Position numbers and translations under genes: made by a program
Source: Chryseobacterium edaphi
GTDB taxonomy: Bacteria; Bacteroidota; Bacteroidia; Flavobacteriales; Weeksellaceae
DNA length: 64,000 nt
Direction: 5' to 3'
Assembly: GCF_025628985.1 (NCBI RefSeq)
Contig: NZ_JAOTEM010000002.1
Span: forward strand, 434,001-498,000
Shown: positions 41,086 to 49,066 of the stretch, piece by piece
Numbering within the stretch: the stretch's first letter is position 1
How the letters are laid out: every line of letters starts with the position of its first letter
The notes under the pieces: model-generated
The model's input: only the letters and a program-made list of their open reading frames with translations
Told to the model about the DNA's origin: nothing
The model's database searches: none

Positions 41086-41580
41086 ATGACATTCTATCAT
41101 ACATTTGAAGTGCGTTGGAGCGATCTAGACGCCAATAAACATCTCGCTAACTCATCATACGTGCAGTATTGCGCGCAAACGAGAATGGCTTTTATGAAAA
41201 AAGAAAAAATGGGAGTTACCCAAATGAGCCGATGGGGAATTGGTCCGGTGATTATGCATGAGAGATTTTCGTTTTTTAAAGAAATTTTTGCTGACCAAAA
41301 AGTCATCGTAAGTCTTGAAATTGACGGATGTGCAGATGATGCAGCGATTTACCGTTTTGTGCATAAGTTTTATCTTCCTGACGGTTCGCACTGTGCGACT
41401 TCAGAAGCGACAGGTGTTTGGATTGATACGATGTTAAGAAAAATGACTTCACCGCCGGATGATGTTGTTGAAGCGATGAATAAATACAAAACTGCTGAAA
41501 CCATTTTAATGACAAGAGAAGATTTCAAAAAACTTCCTTTCCGCCCTGAAAATATTGATCCGGCAATTTTTAATAAATAA
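41086..41580 (+). CDS. Hotdog-fold acyl-CoA thioesterase
   Basis: A 164-aa thioesterase of the 4HBT/YbgC group. FEVRWSDLDANKHLANSSYVQYC contains the family Asp (about residue 15) and the helix-capping HLANSSY; TGVWIDTMLRKMTSPPDD completes the fold. It probably hydrolyses acyl-CoA or acyl-ACP; substrate not determinable. No partner genes are adjacent, and thiL is next on the same strand, separated by an 81-bp palindromic gap. Confidence 0.88.
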   Translation: MTFYHTFEVRWSDLDANKHLANSSYVQYCAQTRMAFMKKEKMGVTQMSRWGIGPVIMHERFSFFKEIFADQKVIVSLEIDGCADDAAIYRFVHKFYLPDGSHCATSEATGVWIDTMLRKMTSPPDDVVEAMNKYKTAETILMTREDFKKLPFRPENIDPAIFNK

Positions 41581-41590
41581 ATGATAAGAG

Positions 41591-41652
41591 ATAAAAGATG
41601 ATTGATAGATTTAAAATTCAGCATCATTTATCATTTATCAATCATCACTTAT
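41591..41652. repeat. Imperfect 17-bp inverted repeat before thiL
   Basis: ATAAAAGATGATTGATA (41591-41607) pairs with TATCAATCATCACTTAT (41636-41652) at 15 of 17 positions. It lies between the thioesterase stop and the thiL start and may form a leader hairpin in the thiL mRNA. No TPP riboswitch is seen. Confidence 0.45.
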
Positions 41653-41661
41653 AAAATAGAT

Positions 41662-42726
41662 ATGTTTGAAGATAAAGAACCAGAATTAACACCCATCTCT
41701 AAATTGGGAGAATTTGGACTGATAAAACACTTAACGGAATTTTTCCCTCTGTCCAACGAATCTTCGGAGGTTGGAGTAGGAGACGATGCCGCGGTCATTA
41801 ATCCAGGAAATAAAAGAGTTGTTTTAACGACTGATGTTTTGGCGGAAGGAGTTCATTTCAATTTGGGATATGTTCCGTTGAAGCATTTAGGTTACAAAGC
41901 GGTTGTTGTGAACCTTAGTGATATAGCTGCGATGAATGCAACACCTACGCAAATTTTGGTTTCGCTGGCGGTTTCGAACCGTTTTCCGGTAGAAGCTTTG
42001 GAGGAACTATATTCAGGAATTCAGGCAGCTTGTGGAAGATATAAAGTGGATTTGATTGGCGGAGATACCACAAGTTCAAACGCAGGTTTGGTGATGAGTA
42101 TTACAGCAGTCGGAATTGAAGACGAAGAAAATATTGTCAAAAGAAGCGGCGCAAGGCCAAACGATTTGCTTGTTGTTTCAGGAGATTTAGGTGGCGCTTA
42201 TATGGGACTTCAGATTTTGGAAAGAGAACATGCCGTTTTCTTAGCGGATCCAAATATGCAGCCTGAAATGGAAGGTTTTGACTATATTTTGGAAAGACAA
42301 TTGAAACCGGAAGCAAGAACTGATGTCAAAGGAATTTTAGAGCAGTTGGATATCAAACCAACGTCTATGATTGATATTTCAGACGGTTTGGCTTCGGAAA
42401 TTCTGCATCTTTCTGACCAATCAAAAGTAGGTTTCAGATTGTATGAAGAGAAAATCCCGATGGATAATCTGACGATTACTACGGCTGATGATTTGAATTT
42501 AAATCCTGTCATGACGGCTTTAAGCGGTGGTGAAGATTACGAATTACTGTTCACGATTTCGCCGAATGATTTTGAAAAAATGAGAAATCATCCGGATTTT
42601 ACGATTATCGGTCATGCGGTTGAAAAAGAAGAAGGTAATTTTATGGTGGCAAGAGGTTCTAACCAATTGGTTACGTTGACGGCGCAAGGTTGGGATGCTT
42701 TCTTAGGAAATAAACAGAATGACTAA
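41662..42726 (+). CDS. thiL: Thiamine-monophosphate kinase
   Basis: Converts thiamine monophosphate to thiamine diphosphate with ATP. The 354-aa ThiL has VGVGDDAAVINPGNKRVVLTTDVLAEGVHF with the magnesium aspartates, SDIAAMNATPTQILVSLAV, LIGGDTTSS, VSGDLGGAYMGLQ and MIDISDGLASEI, all family signatures. The frame opens at ATG 41602, but ATG 41662 (MFEDKEPELTPISKLGEFGLI) is the usual start and follows the hairpin. It is the only thiamine gene here. Confidence 0.95.
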   Translation: MFEDKEPELTPISKLGEFGLIKHLTEFFPLSNESSEVGVGDDAAVINPGNKRVVLTTDVLAEGVHFNLGYVPLKHLGYKAVVVNLSDIAAMNATPTQILVSLAVSNRFPVEALEELYSGIQAACGRYKVDLIGGDTTSSNAGLVMSITAVGIEDEENIVKRSGARPNDLLVVSGDLGGAYMGLQILEREHAVFLADPNMQPEMEGFDYILERQLKPEARTDVKGILEQLDIKPTSMIDISDGLASEILHLSDQSKVGFRLYEEKIPMDNLTITTADDLNLNPVMTALSGGEDYELLFTISPNDFEKMRNHPDFTIIGHAVEKEEGNFMVARGSNQLVTLTAQGWDAFLGNKQND

Positions 42727-42750
42727 AATTTAATTTTAAATATTGTGAAG

Positions 42751-42777
42751 CCACTGCATTTTTTGTAGTGGTTTTTT
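42751..42777 (+). terminator. Terminator of thiL
   Basis: CCACTGCA and TGTAGTGG (42751-42758 with 42764-42771) form a stem (one G-T pair) followed by TTTTTT, 24 bp past the thiL stop. Confidence 0.8.
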
Positions 42778-42793
42778 AGTTAATTTTAAATTA

Positions 42794-43057
42794 ATGGATG
42801 AAAATAATAATGATAAAAAGTTCCAATGCGTTTGTTGTGGATTTTTTTCTCTTGAAGAAATGGGAGTTGCTGAAATTTGTCTTGTTTGTTTTTGGGAAGA
42901 AGATGGAGAAACTGATTTAGATGTAATAAGTAATCCAAATCGGATGACATTAAGAAAAGGACGAGAAAATTTCTCGAAATTTGGAGCCTGTGAAAGACAA
43001 TTTATTAAAGATGTTGTAAAAAATCCTGAAACTAAATTTAGAAAAGAAAATTTTTAA
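42794..43057 (+). CDS. Small CPCC-type cysteine-rich protein
   Basis: An 87-aa protein with FQCVCCGFFSLEEMG and EICLVCFWEEDGETDLDV, which closely resembles the CPCC family (CPCCG...EICPVCFWEDD), predicted to bind a metal through its cysteines. Both first prolines are replaced (CVCC, CLVC). No signal peptide. Such proteins are often found near polymorphic-toxin loci, but no toxin gene is visible here. Function is unknown. Confidence 0.78.
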   Translation: MDENNNDKKFQCVCCGFFSLEEMGVAEICLVCFWEEDGETDLDVISNPNRMTLRKGRENFSKFGACERQFIKDVVKNPETKFRKENF

Positions 43058-43075
43058 AAATAAGCAAAAACGAAT

Positions 43076-43525
43076 ATGAAAAATTGGATCAAATTTCCTA
43101 TTTTAATTTGTTTATTTATTGTAATGATTATTTATAGCAATAAAATTGAAGCAGAAAATGCTGAAAAAAGAGACAGCGTTTTAAATAATGATGTCCAATT
43201 TAAAGGTTGCGTAGTTGATTTTAGAACTTCAAACAATCATGCTTTTGGGCTTATCAGATTAAAATTAACAGAGAGTTCTGTAGATACATTTAATGATAGT
43301 CTTACAACAGGTATTTATCCATACAGAATTAATGGCGATATTGCAGAGATATACACTACAATATCAGATGGTCTTGATTATAATGATACTATAAGCGTGA
43401 ATTCAAAATCTCATGAAATTGAATTTAAAGAAACAAAAAATCATAAAAAGTTTGTTTCTGAGCTATATGTAATCGAAGACTTTGACAATATAAAATTTGT
43501 AAAGAAGAAAACTGAATTTCAATAA
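43076..43525 (+). CDS. Membrane-anchored hypothetical protein
   Basis: A 149-aa protein with one N-terminal transmembrane helix (MKNWIKFPILICLFIVMIIYS) and a soluble domain of about 120 aa with a single cysteine. It has a beta-rich look (FGLIRLKLTESSVDTFND, IAEIYTTISDGLDY). No domain recognised. It follows the CPCC gene after 18 bp, so both may be cotranscribed. A terminator follows. Confidence 0.65.
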   Translation: MKNWIKFPILICLFIVMIIYSNKIEAENAEKRDSVLNNDVQFKGCVVDFRTSNNHAFGLIRLKLTESSVDTFNDSLTTGIYPYRINGDIAEIYTTISDGLDYNDTISVNSKSHEIEFKETKNHKKFVSELYVIEDFDNIKFVKKKTEFQ

Positions 43526-43560
43526 AAAAATCCTGCTCAATTTTCGAACAGGATTTCAAT
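43526..43560. terminator. Bidirectional terminator between 43525 and pepT
   Basis: AAATCCTG and CAGGATTT (43528-43535 with 43549-43556) pair around a 13-nt loop, with A-rich and T-rich sides; the genes on both sides converge here. Confidence 0.75.
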
Positions 43561-43576
43561 TTTATATGAAAAATTA

Positions 43577-44824
43577 TTAAGCTTTCACAATATTCACAAT
43601 CACCTCAAGCGCTTTCTCCATGCTTTCCAAAGCAACATACTCATAAGGTCCGTGGAAATTCATTCCGCCTGCAAAAATATTCGGACAAGGTAGTCCCATA
43701 TACGATAACTGCGCTCCATCTGTTCCACCTCTTATGGCTTTGATTTTTGGTTCAATATTCGCTTCTTTCATCGCTTTTGCTGCAAGATCAACGATATGCA
43801 TTTTGCCTTCAAACTGCTGTTTCATGTTACGATACTGCTCTTTAATCTCAACTTCAGCGGTTTTTTCGCCATGTTTCTGATTAAATTCTGCCACTTTTTC
43901 TTGCAAGAATTTTTTTCTAGCCTCAAATTTCTCTTCGTCATGATCACGAATGATGTATTGAAGTTTACATTCTGAAACATCAGAAGTTACATCCATCAAA
44001 TGATAAAAACCGTCAAAACCTTTTGTGGTTGAAGGAGTTTCATTCGAAGGTAAAGACTGAATAAATTCTGCTGCCAAAAGACTTGCATTCATCATTTTTC
44101 CGAATGCGTAACCTGGGTGTACACTCAAGCCGTGGATTTTTACGACAGCTCCTGCTGCGTTGAAGTTTTCATATTCCAATTCTCCAACTTCACTTCCATC
44201 CATTGTGTAAGCAAATTCAGCCCCGAATTTAGCAACGTCAAATTTGTGCGCTCCTCGTCCGATTTCCTCATCTGGAGTGAAACCGAGCGCCATTCTCCCG
44301 TGTTTGATTTCTGGATGAGCGATTAAGTATTCTGCTGCGGTTACAATTTCTGCACAACCGGCTTTATCATCAGCTCCGAGAAGCGTATTTCCGTCTGTTG
44401 TAATTAAAGTCTGGCCGATATGCTTTTTTAAACTTTCAAATTTTGAAGGAGATAAAGTGAAATTACTTTCTTTATTTAGTATTAAATCTTCTCCCTGATA
44501 ATTTTTCCAAACCTGTGGTTTTACATTTTCACCGCTAAAATCCGGTGAAGTATCATAATGAGAGATAAATCCGATTGTTGGCTGACTGTCATTGTCCAAA
44601 TTTGAAGGAACATAAGCCATAATGTAGCCATGCTCGTCAATAGAAACGTCTTCCAAACCGATTGTTTTAAGTTCTTCTACGATGTAATTGGCGATATCCC
44701 ATTGTCTTTCTGTAGAGGGTGTCGTCTCGCTTTCTGCGTCACTTGTTGAAAATATTTTTACATAGCTGAGAAAACGGTTCAGTAGTTTTTCTCTCCACAT
44801 TTCGTTGAATTCGATTGTACTCAT
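43577..44824 (-). CDS. pepT: Peptidase T (tripeptide aminopeptidase)
   Basis: A 415-aa M20 zinc aminopeptidase that removes the N-terminal residue from tripeptides. The zinc and catalytic residues are visible in GFISHYDTSPDFSG (His, Asp), LLGADDKAGCAEIVT (bridging Asp), GFTPDEEIGRGAHKF (catalytic Glu), TMDGSEVGELEYENF and the terminal MNFHGPYEYV (His). The frame extends 10 codons earlier, but ATG 44824 (MSTIEFNEMWREKLLNRFL) is the best start, 20 bp from its promoter box. Confidence 0.95.
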   Translation of the reverse strand: MSTIEFNEMWREKLLNRFLSYVKIFSTSDAESETTPSTERQWDIANYIVEELKTIGLEDVSIDEHGYIMAYVPSNLDNDSQPTIGFISHYDTSPDFSGENVKPQVWKNYQGEDLILNKESNFTLSPSKFESLKKHIGQTLITTDGNTLLGADDKAGCAEIVTAAEYLIAHPEIKHGRMALGFTPDEEIGRGAHKFDVAKFGAEFAYTMDGSEVGELEYENFNAAGAVVKIHGLSVHPGYAFGKMMNASLLAAEFIQSLPSNETPSTTKGFDGFYHLMDVTSDVSECKLQYIIRDHDEEKFEARKKFLQEKVAEFNQKHGEKTAEVEIKEQYRNMKQQFEGKMHIVDLAAKAMKEANIEPKIKAIRGGTDGAQLSYMGLPCPNIFAGGMNFHGPYEYVALESMEKALEVIVNIVKA

Positions 44825-44843
44825 TTTTGATTTTATATTTTTA

Positions 44844-44851
44844 CAAATATA
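44844..44851 (-). promoter_or_regulatory. -7 box of pepT promoter
   Basis: The minus strand reads TATATTTG, an exact TAnnTTTG match; transcription would begin near 44838 and pepT starts at 44824. Confidence 0.55.
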
Positions 44852-44874
44852 CAATGCTATATCCTAATAAAGAA

Positions 44875-44897
44875 AAAACCTTCGATTTGAAGGTTTT
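44875..44897 (-). terminator. Terminator of the GLPGLI gene
   Basis: AAAACCTTC and GAAGGTTTT (44875-44883 with 44889-44897) form a 9-bp stem with a 5-nt loop and a T tract on the minus strand. Confidence 0.75.
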
Positions 44898-44908
44898 ATA
44901 AGTTAATT

Positions 44909-45697
44909 TTAATCCAGATAATTATTAATACTTCTTATATTTTTAATCATTGTTTCCTGGTGTGCTTTAGAAGGCGTTTTGCCAAATATTCCTATAAAGG
45001 CTCCTATAGGATCATTAAAAATCTGTGCTCTTTTCTTCGCAAACTTTTCGTAGTCAGTATTTACAGTTCTCTCTAAAGGAAGAATAGGTTTTGAAACTCT
45101 TTTCAGACTTTCTAATGTAAAATGAAAATGTTCTTTTGAATCATAAGCCTCTAAAACCAATCCCGGCAAATTTTTAAAAGTATAAGGTCCTTCAGAAATA
45201 GGGATTTCTTTGGTGTACCAGGCAATAATGGTTTTGTGATGATATTTTCCAACCGCTTTTTTGCAGGTATAACCTTGAATAATTTTGGTCTCATTTACAA
45301 AATCCCATTTGGCTTTTTCTTGGGCTTCATAATTGTATGTAACATTAAGAATTTTGTCATATATAATTGCCATACCACTCATATAATAAACTTCAGGAAT
45401 ATATTTTGCGTGTACTAAATTGCCTGTATTAATGACTGCAATTCCATTAGTCGGGTTAGAAATGCTTTTATCAATTTCTGCATTAGCAAGTGAATCAGCT
45501 TTTTCTTTAATATCGCTACGAAATAAAGAATAGTTTTTACCTATCTTAAGAGAGACTAACTCTTTTTTAAGCGTGTTAATATTTGCTGTATCAATTAAAA
45601 ATGTAGTTAAATACTTACATTCAATAAATGAACTATCTACTTTTTGTGCAGAAAGTAAACCTGAACAACAGAGCAATAATAAATAAAGAAATTTCAT
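44909..45697 (-). CDS. GLPGLI family secreted protein
   Basis: A 262-aa protein with signal peptide (MKFLYLLLLCCSGLLSAQ) and the family motif GPYTFKNLPGLVLEAYD (about residues 170-186), where the name-giving GLPGLI is varied to NLPGLV. ITAWYTKEIPISEGPYTF-like sequence (IIAWYTKEIPISEG) precedes it. The family is found almost only in Bacteroidetes, often near TonB-dependent transporters, and its function is unknown. A short secreted protein gene lies upstream. Confidence 0.9.
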   Translation of the reverse strand: MKFLYLLLLCCSGLLSAQKVDSSFIECKYLTTFLIDTANINTLKKELVSLKIGKNYSLFRSDIKEKADSLANAEIDKSISNPTNGIAVINTGNLVHAKYIPEVYYMSGMAIIYDKILNVTYNYEAQEKAKWDFVNETKIIQGYTCKKAVGKYHHKTIIAWYTKEIPISEGPYTFKNLPGLVLEAYDSKEHFHFTLESLKRVSKPILPLERTVNTDYEKFAKKRAQIFNDPIGAFIGIFGKTPSKAHQETMIKNIRSINNYLD

Positions 45698-45731
45698 TTC
45701 AAATAAAAATAAAAATTAAAAAAATTGGTTT

Positions 45732-46052
45732 TTAGTAAATACTTTGTGTAAGACCTGCGTAATCACTACTTCCACACATGAAAATATTATATAGTTGACC
45801 GTTTTCTCTAATACATGCTCTTGACTGTTCGTAACTTCCAGAAACTGAGTCATCCCAACATACTGTATCTAAAACCATGTCGTTGGGTTTGCACCATGCA
45901 ACCATCCCATACTGAGTACACCTTTGTGCTTTAGCTTTTTCTGCTTTTTCTTGAGTTTCTTTCTTTGTCTCTGATTTTTTTTCCATCTTTAAATCATTTG
46001 CGCTTGCAATACCTGCTGTAGCCAATAAAGCTACTAAAAAAATCTTTTTCAT
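45732..46052 (-). CDS. Small secreted cysteine-containing protein
   Basis: A 106-aa protein with a signal peptide (MKKIFLVALLATAGIASA), a Lys/Glu-rich linker (KSETKKETQEKAEKAKAQ) and a tail with five cysteines: RCTQYGMVAWCKPND, DTVCWDD, RACIREN and IFMCGSSDYAG. The tail may be disulfide-bonded or bind metal. I recall short secreted peptides with such layout in Chryseobacterium, but cannot name a family. It has its own TATTTTTG promoter box. Confidence 0.7.
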   Translation of the reverse strand: MKKIFLVALLATAGIASANDLKMEKKSETKKETQEKAEKAKAQRCTQYGMVAWCKPNDMVLDTVCWDDSVSGSYEQSRACIRENGQLYNIFMCGSSDYAGLTQSIY

Positions 46053-46071
46053 TGTATTTTAATTTTAATTA

Positions 46072-46079
46072 CAAAAATA
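46072..46079 (-). promoter_or_regulatory. -7 box of the small secreted protein gene
   Basis: The minus strand reads TATTTTTG, matching TAnnTTTG, 20 bp from the ATG at 46052. Confidence 0.5.
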
Positions 46080-46150
46080 AAAATGATAAGAATTTTATAT
46101 TTAGAGATAATATTCTGCCGATGAAATCAATCGGATTTACGATATTTTTA

Positions 46151-46158
46151 TAAATTTG
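46151..46158 (+). promoter_or_regulatory. -7 box of the frameshifted XRE gene
   Basis: TAAATTTG matches TAnnTTTG and lies 18 bp before the XRE ATG at 46177, which suggests that the disrupted gene still has its promoter. Confidence 0.5.
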
Positions 46159-46176
46159 CTTAAATAAATCACAAAT

Positions 46177-46495
46177 ATGAAAATAAAAATTGGTAAAAAA
46201 TTACTGGAATATCGTTATCAAGATAATTTTTCTCAACAAAAGATTGCAGAACTCTTGGAAATTTCACAAAGTACTTACTGTGATTGGGAAAGTGATAAAA
46301 CATTTTTCTAAATTTGAAAACTTATCTAAAATCGCTAAACTTTATAATATTGATATTAATGATTTGATTTCAGCAGATAAAATAAATAATACAGATTTAG
46401 TTAAAGGAACTGAAGCAACAGAGATATTACTTGAAGTGTCGGAAAAACTAAATAAGTTGGTTGTGGTTCTTGAAAAATTAATTGAAAAAAAATAG
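46177..46495 (+). pseudogene. Frameshifted XRE-family helix-turn-helix regulator
   Basis: From ATG 46177 the frame gives an HTH_3 start, IGKKLLEYRYQDNFSQQKIA and ELLEISQSTYCDWESDKT, then stops at 46309-46311. The continuation KFENLSKIAKLYNIDINDLI is open in the next frame to 46495. Removing one T from the run of five at 46303-46307 joins both parts into a normal 105-aa XRE repressor (DKTFSKFENLSKIA). It is a pseudogene, a sequencing error in a homopolymer, or a programmed +1 shift. The promoter box and a C-terminal coiled helix (ILLEVSEKLNKLVVVLEKL) remain. Confidence 0.85.
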
Positions 46496-46617
46496 AATTC
46501 TAATTTACAACTGATTTATCTCAAATATTTATAATCGAAAATAGAGAAATTAAAAGTTAGAATAGGTTATTTGTTGCTTAATGTATCGTATCGAAATTTT
46601 AAATCGAAAATAAATTA

Positions 46618-46644
46618 TTGATAATCAATTTAATATTAGCTTTG
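46618..46644 (+). promoter_or_regulatory. Promoter of the HMG-CoA-lyase-type gene
   Basis: TTG (46618-46620) and TAGCTTTG (46637-46644) are separated by 16 bp. It would give a leader of about 50 nt before ATG 46703. Confidence 0.5.
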
Positions 46645-46702
46645 TTTGAAATCAGAGCTAAATAGTTTAGTTTTATTATATTTGAGAAAATCAAAAGTGA
46701 AA

Positions 46703-47551
46703 ATGTTTCTTACAGAATGTCCTAGAGATGCCATGCAGGGTTGGGGAGAATTTATTCCGACTGCAAAAAAAATCGATTATATCAACTCACTGATGGAAGT
46801 GGGGTTTGATGTTTTAGATTGTCTGAGTTTTGTTTCTCCAAAAGCAATTCCGCAAATGGCTGATTCTGCTGAGGTTGCCGAAAATATTGATAAGTCTTTA
46901 TCTAATACAAAAGTTTCAGCAATCATTGGAAATTATCGTGGAGCTGAGAAAGCATTGGCGCATCCGTCGGTAGATATTTTAGGTTTTCCTTTTTCTATTT
47001 CTGAGACTTTTCAGCACAGAAATACCAACAAAAATCAGGAAGAAGCTTTCAATGATGTAGTTAAAATGCTTGAATTGACGAAAAGTGAAAGCAAAGAATT
47101 CAATCTTTATTTCTCGATGGCATTTGGAAATCCTTACGGCGAAATGTGGAAATGGGAAGATGTAGATTTTTGGGCAAACCGTTTTTCTGAAATTGGAATT
47201 AAAAATATCTTATTGTCTGATACTACGGGAGTTGCAACAGCGGAAACGATCTCTATTTTGTTAGATAAAATTCCTTCAAAATATCCGAATATTGATTTCG
47301 GAGCGCATTTTCATAACCGTTACGAAGATTCTTATTCTAAATTAAAGTCTGCTTATGATAAAGGATGTAGAAGATTTGATTCTGCCATCAAAGGAATTGG
47401 TGGCTGCCCGATGGCAAAAGATGATTTGGTGGGAAATATGCCGACCGAACAGGTCATCAACTTTATGAGCGTAGAAAAAGCGGAACACAAATTGAATTTA
47501 CTAAATTTCGAAAGTTCTTATAACAGAGCAAAGGATATTTTTCATTTCTGA
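46703..47551 (+). CDS. Hydroxymethylglutaryl-CoA lyase family enzyme
   Basis: A 282-aa TIM-barrel enzyme of the HMGL-like/DRE-TIM group. It begins MFLTECPRDAMQGWGEFIPTAKKIDYI with the catalytic Arg-Asp pair (ECPRDAMQ), and has DTTGVATAETIS, FGAHFHNRYEDSYSKL with metal His residues, and the lyase signature AIKGIGGCPMAKDDLVGNMPTE with the catalytic Cys. This fits HMG-CoA lyase, the last step of leucine breakdown. The open frame extends upstream to 46646, but ATG 46703 directly precedes the active-site strand. Confidence 0.9.
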   Translation: MFLTECPRDAMQGWGEFIPTAKKIDYINSLMEVGFDVLDCLSFVSPKAIPQMADSAEVAENIDKSLSNTKVSAIIGNYRGAEKALAHPSVDILGFPFSISETFQHRNTNKNQEEAFNDVVKMLELTKSESKEFNLYFSMAFGNPYGEMWKWEDVDFWANRFSEIGIKNILLSDTTGVATAETISILLDKIPSKYPNIDFGAHFHNRYEDSYSKLKSAYDKGCRRFDSAIKGIGGCPMAKDDLVGNMPTEQVINFMSVEKAEHKLNLLNFESSYNRAKDIFHF

Positions 47552-47566
47552 GACATCGTCTCTTTT
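47550..47566 (+). terminator. Possible short terminator at the HMGL stop codon
   Basis: GAGAC-ATC-GTCTC (47550-47562) is a perfect short hairpin overlapping the stop codon and followed by TTTT. Strength is uncertain because the stem is 5 bp and the loop 3 nt. Confidence 0.4.
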
Positions 47567-47583
47567 AGTTTAATTTAAAAATT

Positions 47584-47985
47584 ATGACATCAAAAGTAAC
47601 ATACATCGGCGGACTAAGATGTTCAGCAGAACATTTACAATCAGGAACCATTATCGAAAGTGATGCACCAACCGACAACCACGGAAAAGGAGAAAAGTTT
47701 TCACCAACTGATCTTTGTGCGACTTCTTTAGCAGAATGTGCTTTGACAACCATTGCCATTTTAGGAAAAGACAAAGGGATCAATATCGACGGAGCGTATT
47801 GTACCCTTCAGAAAATTATGAAAACGGAGCCAAGAAGGATCGGGGAAATCGTTTGTAATTTTGTTTTTTCTGATACTTATTCGGATAAAGAAAAAGCGTT
47901 CATCGAAGAGACCGCTCATAACTGTCCGGTAGCCAGAAGCCTTCATCCGGAATTGGTACAGACCATGATATTTATTTATCAATAA
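47584..47985 (+). CDS. OsmC family peroxiredoxin-like protein
   Basis: A 133-aa OsmC/Ohr-type protein. The two redox cysteines are in CATSLAECALTTIAIL (about residue 59) and HNCPVARSLHPEL (about residue 118), as in peroxidases acting on organic hydroperoxides. The FSPTDLCATSLAEC motif is family-typical. The substrate is not known. No signal peptide. It lies between the HMGL gene and the rhodanese, with a terminator after it. Confidence 0.88.
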   Translation: MTSKVTYIGGLRCSAEHLQSGTIIESDAPTDNHGKGEKFSPTDLCATSLAECALTTIAILGKDKGINIDGAYCTLQKIMKTEPRRIGEIVCNFVFSDTYSDKEKAFIEETAHNCPVARSLHPELVQTMIFIYQ

Positions 47986-47990
47986 ATCAG

Positions 47991-48017
47991 ACCGCAGAAA
48001 TTTCTGCGGTTTTATTT
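47991..48017 (+). terminator. Terminator of the osmC gene
   Basis: ACCGCAGAAA and TTTCTGCGGT (47991-48000 with 48001-48010) form a perfect palindrome followed by a T-rich run; the actual loop will open the central AAATTT. Confidence 0.8.
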
Positions 48018-48093
48018 TTACCTTACAATGATTTTTCGGATTTGAGAGATTTAAGTAAATTAGAATCATCTGCTGCAAAAAATTATTTTAAAT

Positions 48094-48930
48094 ATGCTTT
48101 CCATCATATCATCATACCAATTAAAAAATCTCACCTCTGAAAATCTCATCATTCTTGATGCAAGAGCAGGAAAAGATGCTCATCAAAATTATCTCGAAAG
48201 TCATATCAAAGGTGCACGATTCATTGATTTAGATAAAGATTTAGCTGAAATTGGTGAAAATGCTGCATTTGGAGGAAGACATCCGCTTCCAATAATAAGA
48301 AAATTTATTGAAACAATTTTTCGGTTAGGAATTTCAGATGATTCTAATGTCATTATTTACGATGATAAAAACGGATCAAATGCTGCGGCGAGAGCTTGGT
48401 GGATGTTGAAATCTTCTGGATTGGAATATGTACAAGTGTTGGATGGAGGAATTCAGGCGGCTGAAAAAGCTGGATTGGAATTTGCTACGGGTGAAGAATT
48501 TTTTGAAAAGAAAAATTTAATTAAAAAACATCAATGGCTTCATCCTGTTTCAGATTTAGAAGATGTTGAAAATGAATTAACAAACAATTCTGCGACGGTG
48601 ATTGATGTGCGAGATTCTTATCGTTATAATGGAGAGTCTGAACCAATTGATTTAGTTGCGGGGCATATTCCCGGAGCAATCAACATTCCTTTTTCTGAAA
48701 ATTTAGATGAAAATGGATTTTTCCTGAAACCTGAAATTTTAAGAGAGAAGTATTCAAAATTACTAGAAAGTAAACCTGAAAAACTAATCATTCACTGCGG
48801 TTCCGGAGTTACCGCATGTCATACGATTTTAGCTCCTCACTTTGCAGGTTTTGAAATCCCGAATTTATACGTCGGCTCATGGAGTGACTGGAGCAGAAGA
48901 GAAGGAAAAGAAATTGCCAAAGAGTTCTGA
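48094..48930 (+). CDS. Sulfurtransferase with two rhodanese domains
   Basis: A 278-aa thiosulfate or 3-mercaptopyruvate sulfurtransferase. The N-terminal domain (ENLIILDARAGKDA, FIDLDKDLAE, YDDKNGSNAAARAWWML) has Asp and not Cys at the active-site loop, so it is inactive. The C-terminal domain has the loop IIHCGSGVTACHTI with the catalytic Cys; CGSGVTA is the SseA-type loop favouring mercaptopyruvate. It is cytoplasmic. Monocistronic after a terminator. Confidence 0.92.
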   Translation: MLSIISSYQLKNLTSENLIILDARAGKDAHQNYLESHIKGARFIDLDKDLAEIGENAAFGGRHPLPIIRKFIETIFRLGISDDSNVIIYDDKNGSNAAARAWWMLKSSGLEYVQVLDGGIQAAEKAGLEFATGEEFFEKKNLIKKHQWLHPVSDLEDVENELTNNSATVIDVRDSYRYNGESEPIDLVAGHIPGAINIPFSENLDENGFFLKPEILREKYSKLLESKPEKLIIHCGSGVTACHTILAPHFAGFEIPNLYVGSWSDWSRREGKEIAKEF

Positions 48931-49023
48931 ATAAATGTCATACGATAATCTTAGGATAAAATCAAACTTAATATTTCTTATCAATTTAATTACCTTAATA
49001 GTTCAAAATTAATTTATTAAAAA

Positions 49024-49047
49024 AGGCTGCCAAAAAATTGACAGCCT
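49024..49047 (-). terminator. Terminator of the MIP18-type gene operon
   Basis: AGGCTG and CAGCCT (49024-49029 with 49042-49047) pair around an A-rich loop, with one inner mismatch and an outer A tract that becomes T on the minus strand. Confidence 0.7.
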
Positions 49048-49066
49048 CATTTATTTTTATCAAAAT

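Noticed and set aside
41581-41661. TPP riboswitch before thiL
   Set aside because: The gap is only 81 bp and lacks the conserved CUGAGA and ACCUGAUC-type elements; only a simple inverted repeat is present.
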